Source: M55B129 sp034189085 | GTDB taxonomy: Bacteria > Bacillota > Dethiobacteria > DTU022 | Direction: 5' to 3' | Assembly: GCA_034189085.1 (NCBI GenBank) | Contig: JAXHVH010000003.1 | Coordinates: 47,265-111,264, forward strand | Length of the DNA stretch: 64,000 bases | Shown here: piece after piece, positions 24,381 through 34,144 of the stretch | Layout of the letters: each line of letters opens with the position of its first letter | Numbering within the stretch: position 1 is the first letter of the stretch | The notes under the pieces: generated by a model | Seen by the model: the letters and a program-made list of their open reading frames with translations, nothing else | What the model was told of the DNA's origin: nothing | Databases searched by the model: none | Made by a program: the position numbers and the translations under genes

Positions 24381-24484
24381 TGAGCTGATCATATTTTACC
24401 GATAACTGCGTTTATTCATGACGTAATGAGTAATAATTGTTTATTGAATTGCGAATTGACTTGGCCAGGATGCTGGTGTATCAT

Positions 24485-24493
24485 TGTTATAAT
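24485..24493 (+). promoter_or_regulatory. Extended -10 promoter for the SAM riboswitch/metK transcript
   Basis: TGTTATAAT matches the extended -10 form (TG-n-TATAAT) about 13 bases before the riboswitch. No good -35 stands at 17 bases; a TTGACT at 24456 is too far away. Confidence 0.5.
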
Positions 24494-24505
24494 TTAATAA
24501 TCTTT

Positions 24506-24616
24506 TCTCTTATCCAGAGCGGAGGAGGGACAGCCCCGATGAATCCCGGCAACCGGATTTGCTGATCACGGTGCCAATTGCTGCGGGGTGGACTCTTTTC
24601 CCTGGGAGATGAGAGG
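24506..24616 (+). ncRNA. SAM-I (S-box) riboswitch
   Basis: Leader matching the S-box consensus: CTCTTATCCAGAGCGGAGG, then AGGGACAGCCCCGATGAA, CCCGGCAACC, and GTGCCAATTGC, closing with GAGATGAGAG that pairs with the first strand to form P1. SAM binding should stabilise P1 and permit the downstream terminator, lowering metK expression. Without SAM, GAGAGGTGCC can pair with the terminator's GGGCCTCTT to prevent termination. Confidence 0.95.
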
Positions 24617-24627
24617 TGCCAGAAGGG

Positions 24628-24651
24628 CCTCTTGAGAAAAGAGGTTTTTTT
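24628..24651 (+). terminator. Riboswitch-controlled terminator
   Basis: CCTCTT-GAGAA-AAGAGG hairpin followed by TTTTTTT, 12 bases past the aptamer. It overlaps the proposed antiterminator pairing. Confidence 0.9.
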
Positions 24652-24721
24652 GTTTTGCATTTTTGTTTGCAGGACAGGGTGGCAAAAAAATCTAAATTTA
24701 GCTTGTAAGGAGGAATCGTCA

Positions 24722-25924
24722 GTGCACCAAAATAATTATCTTTTTACTTCAGAATCAGTTACTGAAGGGCACCCCGATAAAATGGCCGACCAGATTTCTG
24801 ATGCCATACTTGATGACATAATCAAGTGCGATCCCCATGCCAGGGTTGCTGCTGAAACCCTGGTTACAACCGGCCTGGTACTGGTAAGCGGGGAAATTAC
24901 CACCGAATGCTATGTGGACATTCCAAAACTGGTTAGAGAGAAGGTAAAAGAAATTGGTTATACCAGGGCCAAGTATGGTTTTGACGGGGATACATGTGCT
25001 GTTCTAACAGCAATTGATGAACAATCTCCGGATATTGCCCTGGGAGTGGATAAAGCCTTCGAGGTGAGAGACAATGAACTGTCAAATCATTATGACCTGA
25101 CAGGTGCGGGAGATCAGGGGCTTATGTTTGGTTTTGCCTGCGATGAAACTCCTGAACTGATGCCTTTACCTATTTCACTGGCGCATAAGCTGGCGCAGAA
25201 ACTGGCCAATGTGCGAAAAAATGGTATTCTAAAATATCTGCGTCCGGACGGCAAAACTCAGGTCAGTGTTGCCTATCACAACGGGCGCCCTTCCCACCTG
25301 GAGACAGTTGTTATAGCTGCTCAGCACAGTGACAAGGTAGCCCTGGCACAGATAGAGAAAGACATTATTGAATACGTGATCAGGGAAATTGTTCCATCGG
25401 AACTGATTGTTCCGGAAACGCGGTTTTTAATCAATCCGACCGGACGTTTTGTAGTGGGCGGACCACAGGGTGATACCGGTTTAACTGGAAGAAAAATCAT
25501 TGTAGATACCTATGGCGGATATGCGGCGCACGGCGGCGGTTGTTTTTCCGGCAAAGATCCGACGAAGGTGGATCGTTCTGCTTCATATGCAGCGCGATAC
25601 GCTGCCAAAAATGTAGTAGCCGCCGGACTGGCTGCGAAATGCCAGCTTCAGGTTGCCTATGCCATCGGGGTGGCCAGGCCTGTTTCCATGATGGTCGAAA
25701 CTTTTGGTACGGAAAAAGTGCCGGTTGAGCTGATAGAAGAACTTATCCGCAGGCATTTTGATTTAAGGCCGGCCGCCATTATTGAAAATCTTGACCTGAG
25801 GCGGCCCATTTATAAGCAGGTGGCGGCTTACGGCCATTTCGGTCGTCCAGAACTCGATTTGCCCTGGGAACGGCTTGATAAAGTAGATTTGCTTAAAGAG
25901 GCCGCCGGGAGTCGTAAGATTTAA
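24722..25924 (+). CDS. metK: S-adenosylmethionine synthetase
   Basis: 400-residue methionine adenosyltransferase, a normal length. It makes SAM from methionine and ATP. The family signatures GAGDQGLMFGFACDE and GGGCFSGKDPTKVDRS are intact, and the N-terminal block FTSESVTEGHPDKMADQISD carries ATP-binding residues. GTG at 24722 is chosen because AAGGAGG lies 8 bases upstream; the open frame continues back into the riboswitch and should not be used. It is regulated by the SAM-I riboswitch. Demand for SAM links with the homocysteine operon at 3.7-6.1 kb. Confidence 0.97.
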   Translation: MHQNNYLFTSESVTEGHPDKMADQISDAILDDIIKCDPHARVAAETLVTTGLVLVSGEITTECYVDIPKLVREKVKEIGYTRAKYGFDGDTCAVLTAIDEQSPDIALGVDKAFEVRDNELSNHYDLTGAGDQGLMFGFACDETPELMPLPISLAHKLAQKLANVRKNGILKYLRPDGKTQVSVAYHNGRPSHLETVVIAAQHSDKVALAQIEKDIIEYVIREIVPSELIVPETRFLINPTGRFVVGGPQGDTGLTGRKIIVDTYGGYAAHGGGCFSGKDPTKVDRSASYAARYAAKNVVAAGLAAKCQLQVAYAIGVARPVSMMVETFGTEKVPVELIEELIRRHFDLRPAAIIENLDLRRPIYKQVAAYGHFGRPELDLPWERLDKVDLLKEAAGSRKI

Positions 25925-26191
25925 AAAAGAGGATTAATCTGGAAAGGGTCGGCGGGATCACCGGGACTTGCCGTGTGTTTCCTCCGTCCGGTCGACTCAC
26001 AGGGATGATCAAAAAGGGAACATTTCCTGTGGGCTTTCAATTTTGAGTATTCATTATGGCTTTTGTTTTCGAGAAGAAGACCTTCTATTTTGGTAAAATG
26101 TCGGTGCAGGCGCACCATTGAGAAAAGTGTTTTTCGCAACAGGTAGATAAAGACATATTGAAGTGCCAGTACCTGTGATCAGTTTTGGCAG

Positions 26192-28426
26192 GTGGATATT
26201 GTCATAATTTGCAGCAGGGAGGTTTGGCGTCTGGAAAAATTGGAAGGAGTTCTGGAAAAAATCAGGTTCTACAGTGAGGAAAGCGCTTATCTTGTAGGCA
26301 GCCTGCGCTGCCAGGATGGTAAAGCGATTACCATTGTCGGAAATTTTCCTCCCATGCAGGAAGGGGAGAACCTTCTCATAAAGGGAAGGTGGCAGGTTCA
26401 TAACCGTTACGGCAAGCAACTGGAGGTAGAACACTGGGAGAGAATCCTGCCAGCTACGGAAGAAGGCTTGAAACGTTATCTCTCATCGGGATTGATCAAG
26501 GGAATCGGGCCGGTAACCGCGGCCAGGATAATCGATCACTTCGGTCTCAATACGCTGGAGGTAATGGAAAAAGCCCCTCACCGCCTGCAGGAGGTTGAAG
26601 GGATCGGGGCGGTCAAAGCTACCGGGATAATTAAGAGTTACCGTCAGTACAAAGATGTCCAGAATGTGCTCGTTTTTTTACAGGGTTATGGAGTCGGAGT
26701 TGGCCAGGCCATGCGTCTGTACCGGCATTATGGATCGGAAACAGTGGAACGGGTGCAGGAAAATCCTTATCGCATGGCTGAGGATATCTTCGGAATTGGT
26801 TTTAAAACCGCTGATAAAATTGCCCGCCAGCTTGGGATGCCGGAAGAATCCCCGGAAAGGTTGCAGGCGGCCATCACCTATTCTCTGAGCAAAGCGGCAG
26901 AAGAGGGGCACGTATTTTTACCCCGTCAGGTTCTTCTCGAACGGGTAAGGGACCTGCTCGATATATCGGGGGAAGTTTTACAGGAAAGTATTTTTGACAA
27001 ACAGCTGCTGAAAATGATGGAAAAGAAACGCATTCACATCGAAAAGATGGATGATATAGCGGCTATTTATTATGCTCCATTTTTTCAGGCAGAGCAGAGT
27101 TCTGCCCGTTTGGTCATGAACCTGAGCAGGTTTGTGAAGCAGGTTTCACCAATAGAAGCGGCCCAGGTTCTTGGTCAGATAAAATATGATAGTCCCCACC
27201 TGACGGAAGAACAGCTGCAGGTAATAGAAAAGGCGCTGCACAACGGATTGTTGATTGTAACCGGTGGGCCTGGGACCGGGAAAACAACAACCATTAAAGC
27301 GTTGCTTGCCATGTTCAGGCTGTTGAAAGAAAAAGTAGTTCTTGCTGCCCCTACAGGCCGGGCGGCCAAGAGGGTGACTGAAGCGACCGGGCAGGAAGCG
27401 TTCACCATCCATAGGTTGCTTGAGTACAGCTATTCCGAAGGTGAGGGCTTTCGTTTCCAGCGTAATGAAAAAAACCCGGTTGAGGCCGGAGTGATCATTA
27501 TTGACGAAGCGTCGATGGTTGATCTGATCCTGATGTATAACCTGCTCAAAGCCATTCCATCCGGAAGCCGCCTGATCCTGGTAGGTGATGTCGATCAGCT
27601 GCCGGCAGTTGGAGCGGGAAATGTTCTCCGGGATCTGATTGGTGCCGGTAACATCCCCTGTTTTCGTCTTGGCCATATTTTTCGCCAGGCCAGGGAAAGC
27701 CTGATCATCGTTAATGCCCACCGTATTAACCAGGGTCAAATGCCCTATCTAAATGTTAAGAACCGTGATTTTTTCTTTCTGCAAGAAGAAGAACCGGAAA
27801 AGGCTGCTCAGCTTGTTGTTCAGCTTTGTCGGGAGCGATTACCCAATTATGGTCCCTTTGATCCGCTGCTTGATCTGCAGGTGATCACACCGATGCGCAA
27901 AACGGCTGCCGGTGTTGATCGGCTGAACATCTTGCTCCAGGAAGCGCTGAATCCTCCCGATCGCCATAAAACCGAGACAACCGGCAAGGGTAATGTTTAT
28001 CGGCTTGGTGACAAAGTGATGCAGATACGGAATAATTACCAGAAAGAAGTTTACAACGGAGATATTGGCTTAATAACGGCCATTGATCGGGAGGAAGGGG
28101 AATTGGTAGTTACCTTCCGTGAGTTACTACAGCCTCGCCCGGTAGTTTACGATTTTACTGAACTTGATGAACTGGTCCTTTCTTATGCTGTATCGGTTCA
28201 TAAAAGTCAGGGCAGTGAATATCCGGTTATCATCATGCCTGTTCTGACCCAGCATTACATGCTTTTACAGCGCAATTTACTTTACACCGGGATTACCCGG
28301 GCTCGTAAACTGGCAGTATTGGTGGGCAGTAAAAAGGCACTGGCCATTGCGGTGCATAATAATCGTGCCGAAGAACGGTACAGTTATCTGGACGGACGAC
28401 TGCTTTCCGGGGGAAATGGCAAGTGA
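26192..28426 (+). CDS. recD2: RecD-like (RecD2) ATP-dependent DNA helicase
   Basis: About 730-744 residues, the RecD2 type found in bacteria without a matching RecBC. In order: an N-terminal domain, helix-hairpin-helix repeats (SGLIKGIGPVTAARI and LQEVEGIGAVKATGI), a long linker, then a superfamily 1 helicase core with Walker A GGPGTGKTTT (about residue 358), DEASMVD (Walker B) and VHKSQGSEYP near the C-terminus. It unwinds DNA 5' to 3' and acts in repair. The start is unsure: GTG 26192 lacks a strong ribosome-binding site, while CAGGGAGG at about 26213 points to a non-ATG start near 26231-26240. The 25925-26191 gap holds nothing I recognise. Confidence 0.92.
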   Translation: MDIVIICSREVWRLEKLEGVLEKIRFYSEESAYLVGSLRCQDGKAITIVGNFPPMQEGENLLIKGRWQVHNRYGKQLEVEHWERILPATEEGLKRYLSSGLIKGIGPVTAARIIDHFGLNTLEVMEKAPHRLQEVEGIGAVKATGIIKSYRQYKDVQNVLVFLQGYGVGVGQAMRLYRHYGSETVERVQENPYRMAEDIFGIGFKTADKIARQLGMPEESPERLQAAITYSLSKAAEEGHVFLPRQVLLERVRDLLDISGEVLQESIFDKQLLKMMEKKRIHIEKMDDIAAIYYAPFFQAEQSSARLVMNLSRFVKQVSPIEAAQVLGQIKYDSPHLTEEQLQVIEKALHNGLLIVTGGPGTGKTTTIKALLAMFRLLKEKVVLAAPTGRAAKRVTEATGQEAFTIHRLLEYSYSEGEGFRFQRNEKNPVEAGVIIIDEASMVDLILMYNLLKAIPSGSRLILVGDVDQLPAVGAGNVLRDLIGAGNIPCFRLGHIFRQARESLIIVNAHRINQGQMPYLNVKNRDFFFLQEEEPEKAAQLVVQLCRERLPNYGPFDPLLDLQVITPMRKTAAGVDRLNILLQEALNPPDRHKTETTGKGNVYRLGDKVMQIRNNYQKEVYNGDIGLITAIDREEGELVVTFRELLQPRPVVYDFTELDELVLSYAVSVHKSQGSEYPVIIMPVLTQHYMLLQRNLLYTGITRARKLAVLVGSKKALAIAVHNNRAEERYSYLDGRLLSGGNGK

Positions 28427-29184
28427 ATAAAGAGTTTGGTGGCAGACAAACAGGATCGTCAAAAATTACACCCAGCTGGTTCGATTCTTTCCTTCATCTT
28501 TTATACCCGGAACACTGCTTGTTTTGCGGCGCTGTCCTTCCTTCAATTGCCGGGCGGCCGCTCTGTGCCTGCTGCGCGGAAAAATTTTCCCCTGCAGGTT
28601 TCATCTGCCCAAACTGTGGAGATCTGCTCGGATCTGAGGCAGGGTGCCGCTGTTATGTTAAGGGAGAAATGCTGAAAGCCTTATTTGCCCTTTCATTTTA
28701 TGAAAAGAGAATACGGGATCTGATCCATGATTTAAAATACCGTGGCCGCCGTTCCCTTGCTCGGCCTCTCGGCCGATGGCTTGGTTTTGAAATCAGCAAA
28801 TGTGATTGTGATTTTCCTGATCTCGTTACAGCAGTACCGCTTTATAAACGACGGGAACAGGAGAGAGGTTTTAACCAGAGTGTTTTGATCGCCCGCTCCA
28901 CTGCTACTTTCCTGAACAGGCCATACAGAAATCTTCTGGCACGTACAAAAGACACCACATCACAGACAACAATATCGCGTCGTGAAAGGCGAGAAAATAT
29001 ACATGGTGCTTTCCAGTGTGCAGGGCTAATACCTGCTGGAGCAACCCTGCTGCTGATAGACGATGTTTATTCCACCGGTTCGACGATGAAAGAAGCAGCT
29101 TCTGTTCTTAAACAGCACGGGGTAACAGTTTACGGAGCGGTGATTGCCTATAATTTTGGAACACGCTTTAATGTGAGCAGATAA
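28423..29184 (+). CDS. comF: ComF-family phosphoribosyltransferase-like protein
   Basis: 253 residues. An N-terminal zinc-ribbon region has CLFCG, CACCAEKF and CPNCGD cysteine pairs, followed by a PRTase domain with LLLIDDVYSTGSTMKEAA near residue 212. ComF proteins assist uptake of single-stranded DNA in transformation and may act with the DNA helicase ComFA or PriA. The GTG start overlaps the recD2 stop by four bases (GTGA), so translation is coupled with the helicase. No other competence genes are in the window. Confidence 0.92.
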   Translation: MNKEFGGRQTGSSKITPSWFDSFLHLLYPEHCLFCGAVLPSIAGRPLCACCAEKFSPAGFICPNCGDLLGSEAGCRCYVKGEMLKALFALSFYEKRIRDLIHDLKYRGRRSLARPLGRWLGFEISKCDCDFPDLVTAVPLYKRREQERGFNQSVLIARSTATFLNRPYRNLLARTKDTTSQTTISRRERRENIHGAFQCAGLIPAGATLLLIDDVYSTGSTMKEAASVLKQHGVTVYGAVIAYNFGTRFNVSR

Positions 29185-29294
29185 TATTAATGTATATTAC
29201 TTTTCCCCTGCATCAAAGAAAGCCTCCAGATTGTTTTTCAGACTTTGTTCCGATCCCGACAGGGGAGGATTTTACACTGGACTGGGGAATACTA

Positions 29295-29320
29295 ATTGTA
29301 GTAATATATTAGTCTACAAT
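29295..29320 (+). promoter_or_regulatory. Dyad upstream of hpf, possible operator
   Basis: Perfect 7-bp arms ATTGTAG and CTACAAT flank a 12-base AT spacer, and TACAAT at 29315 could serve as a -10. It lies just 5' of the hpf ribosome-binding site. Confidence 0.35.
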
Positions 29321-29341
29321 AATTAACGGGAGGTTGGAAAG

Positions 29342-29881
29342 ATGGATATTAATGTACGGGGTAAAAATATTGAAGCAACTCCGGCCCTGGTTGATTATGC
29401 CCATAAGAAACTTGGTAAGCTGAAAAAGCATTTTGATAAATCTACCGATGTGCAGGTTTTATTGAGCGTTATCAAAGAAGAACACATTGTTGAAGTAACC
29501 ATGAGTTTGAACGGTTTAATCCTGCGCGGCGAAGAAGCGACAGGCGACATGTATGCTTCAATAGACATGGTGGTAGATAAGCTGGAGAGACAGATTAGAA
29601 AGTATAAAACCCGCATGAACAAGTCACTGCGTCAGCGAGGTGCTCGGGTTATTAGTGAAAAACAAGCTGCCGTTGAAGCGGAAGAGAGGGCTGAAGACGA
29701 AGAACCAAATATTGTTAAAACAAAGCGGTTTTCATTCAAGCCGATGAGCGTAGAAGAAGCGATTCTGCAAATGGATTTGCTGGGGCACAACTTTTTTGTT
29801 TTTACCAATGCCGATAGCGAAACCATTAATGTGGTTTATCGGCGGAAAGATGGGAATTATGGATTAATCGAGCCTGAATAG
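29342..29881 (+). CDS. hpf: Long-form ribosome hibernation promoting factor
   Basis: 179 residues. The N-terminal HPF/RaiA domain (about residues 1-100, starting MDINVRGKNIEATPALVDYA) binds the decoding region of the 30S subunit. The C-terminal domain (about 122-177, VKTKRFSFKPMSVEEAILQM) dimerises to form 100S ribosomes during slow growth. Full-length features are intact. GGGAGG precedes the ATG. A dyad directly upstream may regulate it. In many Firmicutes the gene lies just before secA; here one extra gene intervenes. Confidence 0.96.
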   Translation: MDINVRGKNIEATPALVDYAHKKLGKLKKHFDKSTDVQVLLSVIKEEHIVEVTMSLNGLILRGEEATGDMYASIDMVVDKLERQIRKYKTRMNKSLRQRGARVISEKQAAVEAEERAEDEEPNIVKTKRFSFKPMSVEEAILQMDLLGHNFFVFTNADSETINVVYRRKDGNYGLIEPE

Positions 29882-29930
29882 AGAAGTTCCTAAGTCCCGG
29901 GTTAGTCCCGGGCGGGGAGATGTATTTTTG

Positions 29931-31049
29931 ATGCATAAACCAGTCAGTGCGGCTGTTTTTGAAGGGTCCCTGCCGCAGAGTGGTGTCGAGGAAATGGTCA
30001 TGCAGGTCAGACATGCTGCCCTGCTAGACAATCTTGAAAAAATGAACCGGGCAGCCTGTTTCGATCGGATTTTTTTGTCCACCAACCGCCCTGAGCTGGT
30101 TGAACCGGCATCTCGTCTTGGAGCGGAAGTATTGCTCAACTCCATTGATCCCGGTGATTTTCATTTTGGCAATCAATTACAGGAACTGGTTCGCAGCCAT
30201 AAATTGTCGCGGGTGTTTTGCCTGAACGGTGCAGGGTGTCCCCTCGTCACAGTGGATGAACTGGTTATGATTGCGCAGGAGCTTCGTTCAAGACAGCGGT
30301 TTGTTTACGCCAACAATACCCAGTCAGCAGATATGATCGGCTTTACTGTACCTGTAAATTTTTATGATATTGAACTTCCGGCAGTTGACAACAGCCTTGC
30401 TTTAACTCTTCGAGATCGGTTTAATCTGACAATGGCTTTAATGCCTCATACGCGAGGACTTCTCTTTGACATCGATACACCGACCGATCTCGTTGTTCTG
30501 GGAGCCGGTCCTTTTGCAGGCCCACGGATAAGAGCCGCTTTAAATGAACTTGGTCTTAATTATGGAAGATTGGCAAAAGCCAAGGCTGTGCTGGGTAATG
30601 AATATGAAGAAGTAGTCCTGATTGGCAGAGTCGGAGCCCCGATCATGGCGCAGCTTAATGCCCGCCTGAAGCTTCGGCTGCGCGTTTTTTCCGAGGAACG
30701 GGGCATGAAAACCCTTGGGCGAATAGATAATAAAGAAGTAGTGTCCCTGCTGGGGCTGCTGCTTGAAGATGCCGGAACAGAGAGTTTCTTCGGTTACCTG
30801 GCCCGGGTTGCCCGCTGTGCCTTTATTGACAGTCGGGTTTTGATGTATCATTTTAAATATGATTTTTCGGAGCGGGAAAGATTTCTTTCAGATCTGGGAC
30901 GGTGGAGAGAGATCGACCACCCCTGGCTGAAGGCTTTTACCAAAGCAGCGGAAGATTGTGCCATACCGGTAATCCTGGGCGGACACTCCCTGATCTCCGG
31001 CAGTCTCTGGGCAATCTGTGATGAGATTGAAGAAGGAGCTGTTGATTAA
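29931..31049 (+). CDS. Uncharacterised protein with nucleotidyltransferase-like N-terminal domain
   Basis: 372 residues with no product I can name. Residues 1-190 resemble a GT-A-type nucleotidyltransferase: VFCLNGAGCPLVTVDEL mid-domain, and LLFDIDTPTDLVVL, matching the DIDTP-x-DL motif of MobA/CofC-like enzymes. The N-terminal GxGxR-type NTP-binding loop is not evident, so activity may be lost or altered. Residues 200-372 form a second domain, LNYGRLAKAKAVLG then LARCAFIDSRVLMYHFKYDF, also unrecognised. It lies between hpf and secA. GGGGAG lies about 14 bases before the ATG. It could modify a phosphosugar or cofactor, but that is conjecture. Confidence 0.6.
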   Translation: MHKPVSAAVFEGSLPQSGVEEMVMQVRHAALLDNLEKMNRAACFDRIFLSTNRPELVEPASRLGAEVLLNSIDPGDFHFGNQLQELVRSHKLSRVFCLNGAGCPLVTVDELVMIAQELRSRQRFVYANNTQSADMIGFTVPVNFYDIELPAVDNSLALTLRDRFNLTMALMPHTRGLLFDIDTPTDLVVLGAGPFAGPRIRAALNELGLNYGRLAKAKAVLGNEYEEVVLIGRVGAPIMAQLNARLKLRLRVFSEERGMKTLGRIDNKEVVSLLGLLLEDAGTESFFGYLARVARCAFIDSRVLMYHFKYDFSERERFLSDLGRWREIDHPWLKAFTKAAEDCAIPVILGGHSLISGSLWAICDEIEEGAVD

Positions 31050-31162
31050 TTGGCCGGGCAGGAAAGTAGCCCGGAATAAGTTTTTATCCGCACACGCAGG
31101 TCCTGAAGTAGCGCTGCGGCAACAGAACTTTATCGGTTGTGCAGTTGGAAAGGAGTATTATT

Positions 31163-34144
31163 ATGGCTTCTTTTATTAAAAAACTATTCGGTGAGCCCAA
31201 CAAAAAAGAGGTAAACCGTCTGCAGAAAATTGTAGAACAGATCAGCGATTTGGAGAAATGGGCTTCAGAACTGGATGATAATCAGTTCCCCTTACAGACA
31301 GGGCAGTTCAGGGAGCGCTTGCTGAAAGGAGAAAGCCTTGATGATATATTGCCGGAGGCTTTTGCTCTGGCCAGGGAAGCAGCTTATCGAAAGACGGATA
31401 TGAAACCTTTTGAGGTGCAGATCATGGGAGCAATTGTTCTGCATCAGGGTCGTATCGCGGAGATGAAAACAGGCGAGGGCAAAACGCTGGTGGCTACTCT
31501 ACCAGCATACCTCAATGCTCTTACCGGTAAAGGGGTCCACATAGTTACAGTAAATGATTATTTGGCCCGCCGGGACCGTGAGTGGATGGGGCCGATTTAT
31601 GAATTTCTCGGTTTGAAAGTCGGCCTGGTGGTTCAGGGTATGGAACCGGCCGCCAGGAAGGAATCCTATCAGGCCGATGTCATTTATGCTACCAACAACG
31701 AGCTTGGCTTTGATTATCTGCGGGACAACATGGTTCTTTACAAGGAGGACATGGTGCAGCGCAATCTGCATTATGCCATTGTCGATGAAGTGGACAGTAT
31801 TTTAATCGACGAAGCGCGTACTCCTCTAATTATCAGCAGCCGTGTTGAGTCACAGGAAGATTATGGGCGCTGGAAAAAAGAAGTTGAACACCTGATCCGC
31901 AAGCAGAGCCGCCTGGTAGGAGAATTACTTAAAGAAGCCAGATCGGATCTTGATAGTGGTAATGCTGATGAAGCGGCTGAAAAGCTGCTGCTGGCCCGCC
32001 GCGGGGCCCCAAAAAACAAAAACTTGCTGAAAATGATGAAGGAACCCGGTTTGGAACGGCTGGTGGAACGGACCAAACAACGGTTGATGACCGAAAAGCG
32101 GCTTACTCACCTGGATGAAGAGCTTTATTATGTCATTGATGAAGCAACCCGATTGGCCGATATCAAGGATAAAGGTTACCGGGAACTGGAACGAATCAAT
32201 CCCCAGCTTTCACATCTCCTGCGCCTCGGCCATGACAGGGCAGAGGAAGAAGAGTTGATTGACGAACAGGAAACTGAAACCGCTTCCGAACACAGGCATT
32301 ATTTTGATCAGTTAATTAAAGCTTATTCCCTTTTTGAAAAAGATGTCGATTACGTGGTGCAGAACGAGAAAGTGGTTATTGTTGATGAATTCACCGGACG
32401 GCTGATGCCTGGCCGCCGCTACTCAGATGGCCTGCACCAGGCAATTGAAGCAAAAGAAGGGGTTCAGGTCCAGGCGGCTACCCGTACAGTGGCTTCGATC
32501 ACATTTCAGAATTATTTCCGCATGTATGGGAAAATCGCCGGCATGACCGGTACTGCCCTTACTGAAGAGGAAGAATTCCGTAAAATTTACGGAATGGATG
32601 TAGTGGAGGTACCGACAAATAAACCGCTCATCCGCAAGGAACAGCCCGATCTAATTTATAAAACCGAACGGGCAAAATTTAATGCTGTTGTTGAAGAGAT
32701 CAAAAAACGGCAGGAAAAGGGGCAGCCTGTTCTCGTCGGCACCATTTCCGTGGAAAAATCGGAGATGCTCAGCAAGATGTTGAGAAGGCAGGAAATAGAG
32801 CATGAAGTCCTCAATGCTGTCAACCATACCCGGGAAGCGTACATCATAGCGCAGGCCGGCCGACGTGGAGCGGTGACCATATCAACCAACATGGCTGGCA
32901 GGGGGACAGATATCATACTGGGCGGTAATCCGGAATACCTGGTCAAAGAAAAACTGTTCAATGATTTCGGGATGGAGGAAAGCGAGCTCGATGACGAAGC
33001 TGCTGAGCGCTGGACCAGGCTTTATCATGAATTAATAGACGGAGCCCTGGAAGACACCCGTCGCCAGCGGGAAGAAGTGGTTGCCCTGGGCGGGCTGCAT
33101 GTCCTGGGGACGGAACGCCATGAAAGCCGCCGTATCGACAATCAGCTTCGCGGTCGGTCCGGGCGTCAGGGAGACCCGGGATCTTCACAGTTTTTTGTCT
33201 CCCTGGAAGATGATTTGATGCGCCTTTTCGGCGGTGATAACATTGCTTCACTCATGGACCGCTTCGGGATAGATGAAGAAATTCCCATTGATCACCCCCT
33301 GGTCAGCCGGGCGATTGAAAATGCACAGAAAAAGGTGGAATCAAGGAACTTTGAAATTCGCCGCAACCTGTTGGAGTATGATGATGTTCTAAACCAGCAG
33401 CGTGAAGTGATCTACGGGCAGCGCCGCCGGGTCCTGGAAGGCGAAAACATGAAAGAGCCCATCATGGATATGGTCGAGGAGGTAATCGATCGCCTCATCG
33501 AAGAATATACTGCAGAAAAGGGTTTCCTGGATGATGAAAGTGCCCGCGCCCTGATCGAACGGGCGAAAGAAACATTTGCTCGTCGTGATAAAATCAGTAT
33601 AAACGATTTAATCGATCGCGAAGCAGCTGATGTCAAGGCTCTTCTCGTGACAGAGGCAAAAGACTTTTATGAATCCCGCGAGCAGGAGCTGACGCCTGAA
33701 ATAATGCGTGAACTGGAGAGGGTTGTTCTCCTGCGTACTGTGGACCGTCACTGGATGTACTTCATTGATGTCATGCATCAGCTGCGCTATGAAATACATC
33801 TCCAGGCTTACGGGCAGCGAGATCCCCTTGTACAGTACCGCCTGCAGAGCGCCGAGATGTTCGAAGATATGATCCGTCAGATTCAGGCCGATGTAGTCAG
33901 GGCTGTATACCAGGTCCGGGTTACTGCCGCTCCCCGTCGACAGGCGGTAGCCAGCCAGGCAACAGGTTACAAACCTCGTGTCACTGCTGTAGGAGGCAGA
34001 CGGAGCAATTCAAATGTGGACCATGGAAGCAAGCCGCAGAGCAGCCCGGGCAAGCCGGAACCGGTAAAAGTGAAAAAAGTGGGCCGCAATGATCCCTGTC
34101 CCTGCGGTAGCGGGAAAAAATATAAAAAATGCTGCGGGAAATGA
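31163..34144 (+). CDS. secA: Preprotein translocase ATPase SecA (with insertion)
   Basis: 993 residues. SecA drives proteins through SecYEG. Motor motifs are clear: MKTGEGKTLVA (Walker A), VDEVDSILIDEA (Walker B) and AGRGTDIILGG. The C-terminus carries the zinc tail DPCPCGSGKKYKKCCGK used for SecB or ribosome binding. It is about 150 residues longer than the classical Bacillus protein. The excess lies between about residues 235 and 380, a charged helical insertion containing ARRGAPKNKNLLKMM, of the type seen in Bacteroidetes and some other SecAs. GGAAAGGAG precedes ATG 31163. It is followed by prfB, as in many Firmicutes. Confidence 0.97.
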   Translation: MASFIKKLFGEPNKKEVNRLQKIVEQISDLEKWASELDDNQFPLQTGQFRERLLKGESLDDILPEAFALAREAAYRKTDMKPFEVQIMGAIVLHQGRIAEMKTGEGKTLVATLPAYLNALTGKGVHIVTVNDYLARRDREWMGPIYEFLGLKVGLVVQGMEPAARKESYQADVIYATNNELGFDYLRDNMVLYKEDMVQRNLHYAIVDEVDSILIDEARTPLIISSRVESQEDYGRWKKEVEHLIRKQSRLVGELLKEARSDLDSGNADEAAEKLLLARRGAPKNKNLLKMMKEPGLERLVERTKQRLMTEKRLTHLDEELYYVIDEATRLADIKDKGYRELERINPQLSHLLRLGHDRAEEEELIDEQETETASEHRHYFDQLIKAYSLFEKDVDYVVQNEKVVIVDEFTGRLMPGRRYSDGLHQAIEAKEGVQVQAATRTVASITFQNYFRMYGKIAGMTGTALTEEEEFRKIYGMDVVEVPTNKPLIRKEQPDLIYKTERAKFNAVVEEIKKRQEKGQPVLVGTISVEKSEMLSKMLRRQEIEHEVLNAVNHTREAYIIAQAGRRGAVTISTNMAGRGTDIILGGNPEYLVKEKLFNDFGMEESELDDEAAERWTRLYHELIDGALEDTRRQREEVVALGGLHVLGTERHESRRIDNQLRGRSGRQGDPGSSQFFVSLEDDLMRLFGGDNIASLMDRFGIDEEIPIDHPLVSRAIENAQKKVESRNFEIRRNLLEYDDVLNQQREVIYGQRRRVLEGENMKEPIMDMVEEVIDRLIEEYTAEKGFLDDESARALIERAKETFARRDKISINDLIDREAADVKALLVTEAKDFYESREQELTPEIMRELERVVLLRTVDRHWMYFIDVMHQLRYEIHLQAYGQRDPLVQYRLQSAEMFEDMIRQIQADVVRAVYQVRVTAAPRRQAVASQATGYKPRVTAVGGRRSNSNVDHGSKPQSSPGKPEPVKVKKVGRNDPCPCGSGKKYKKCCGK

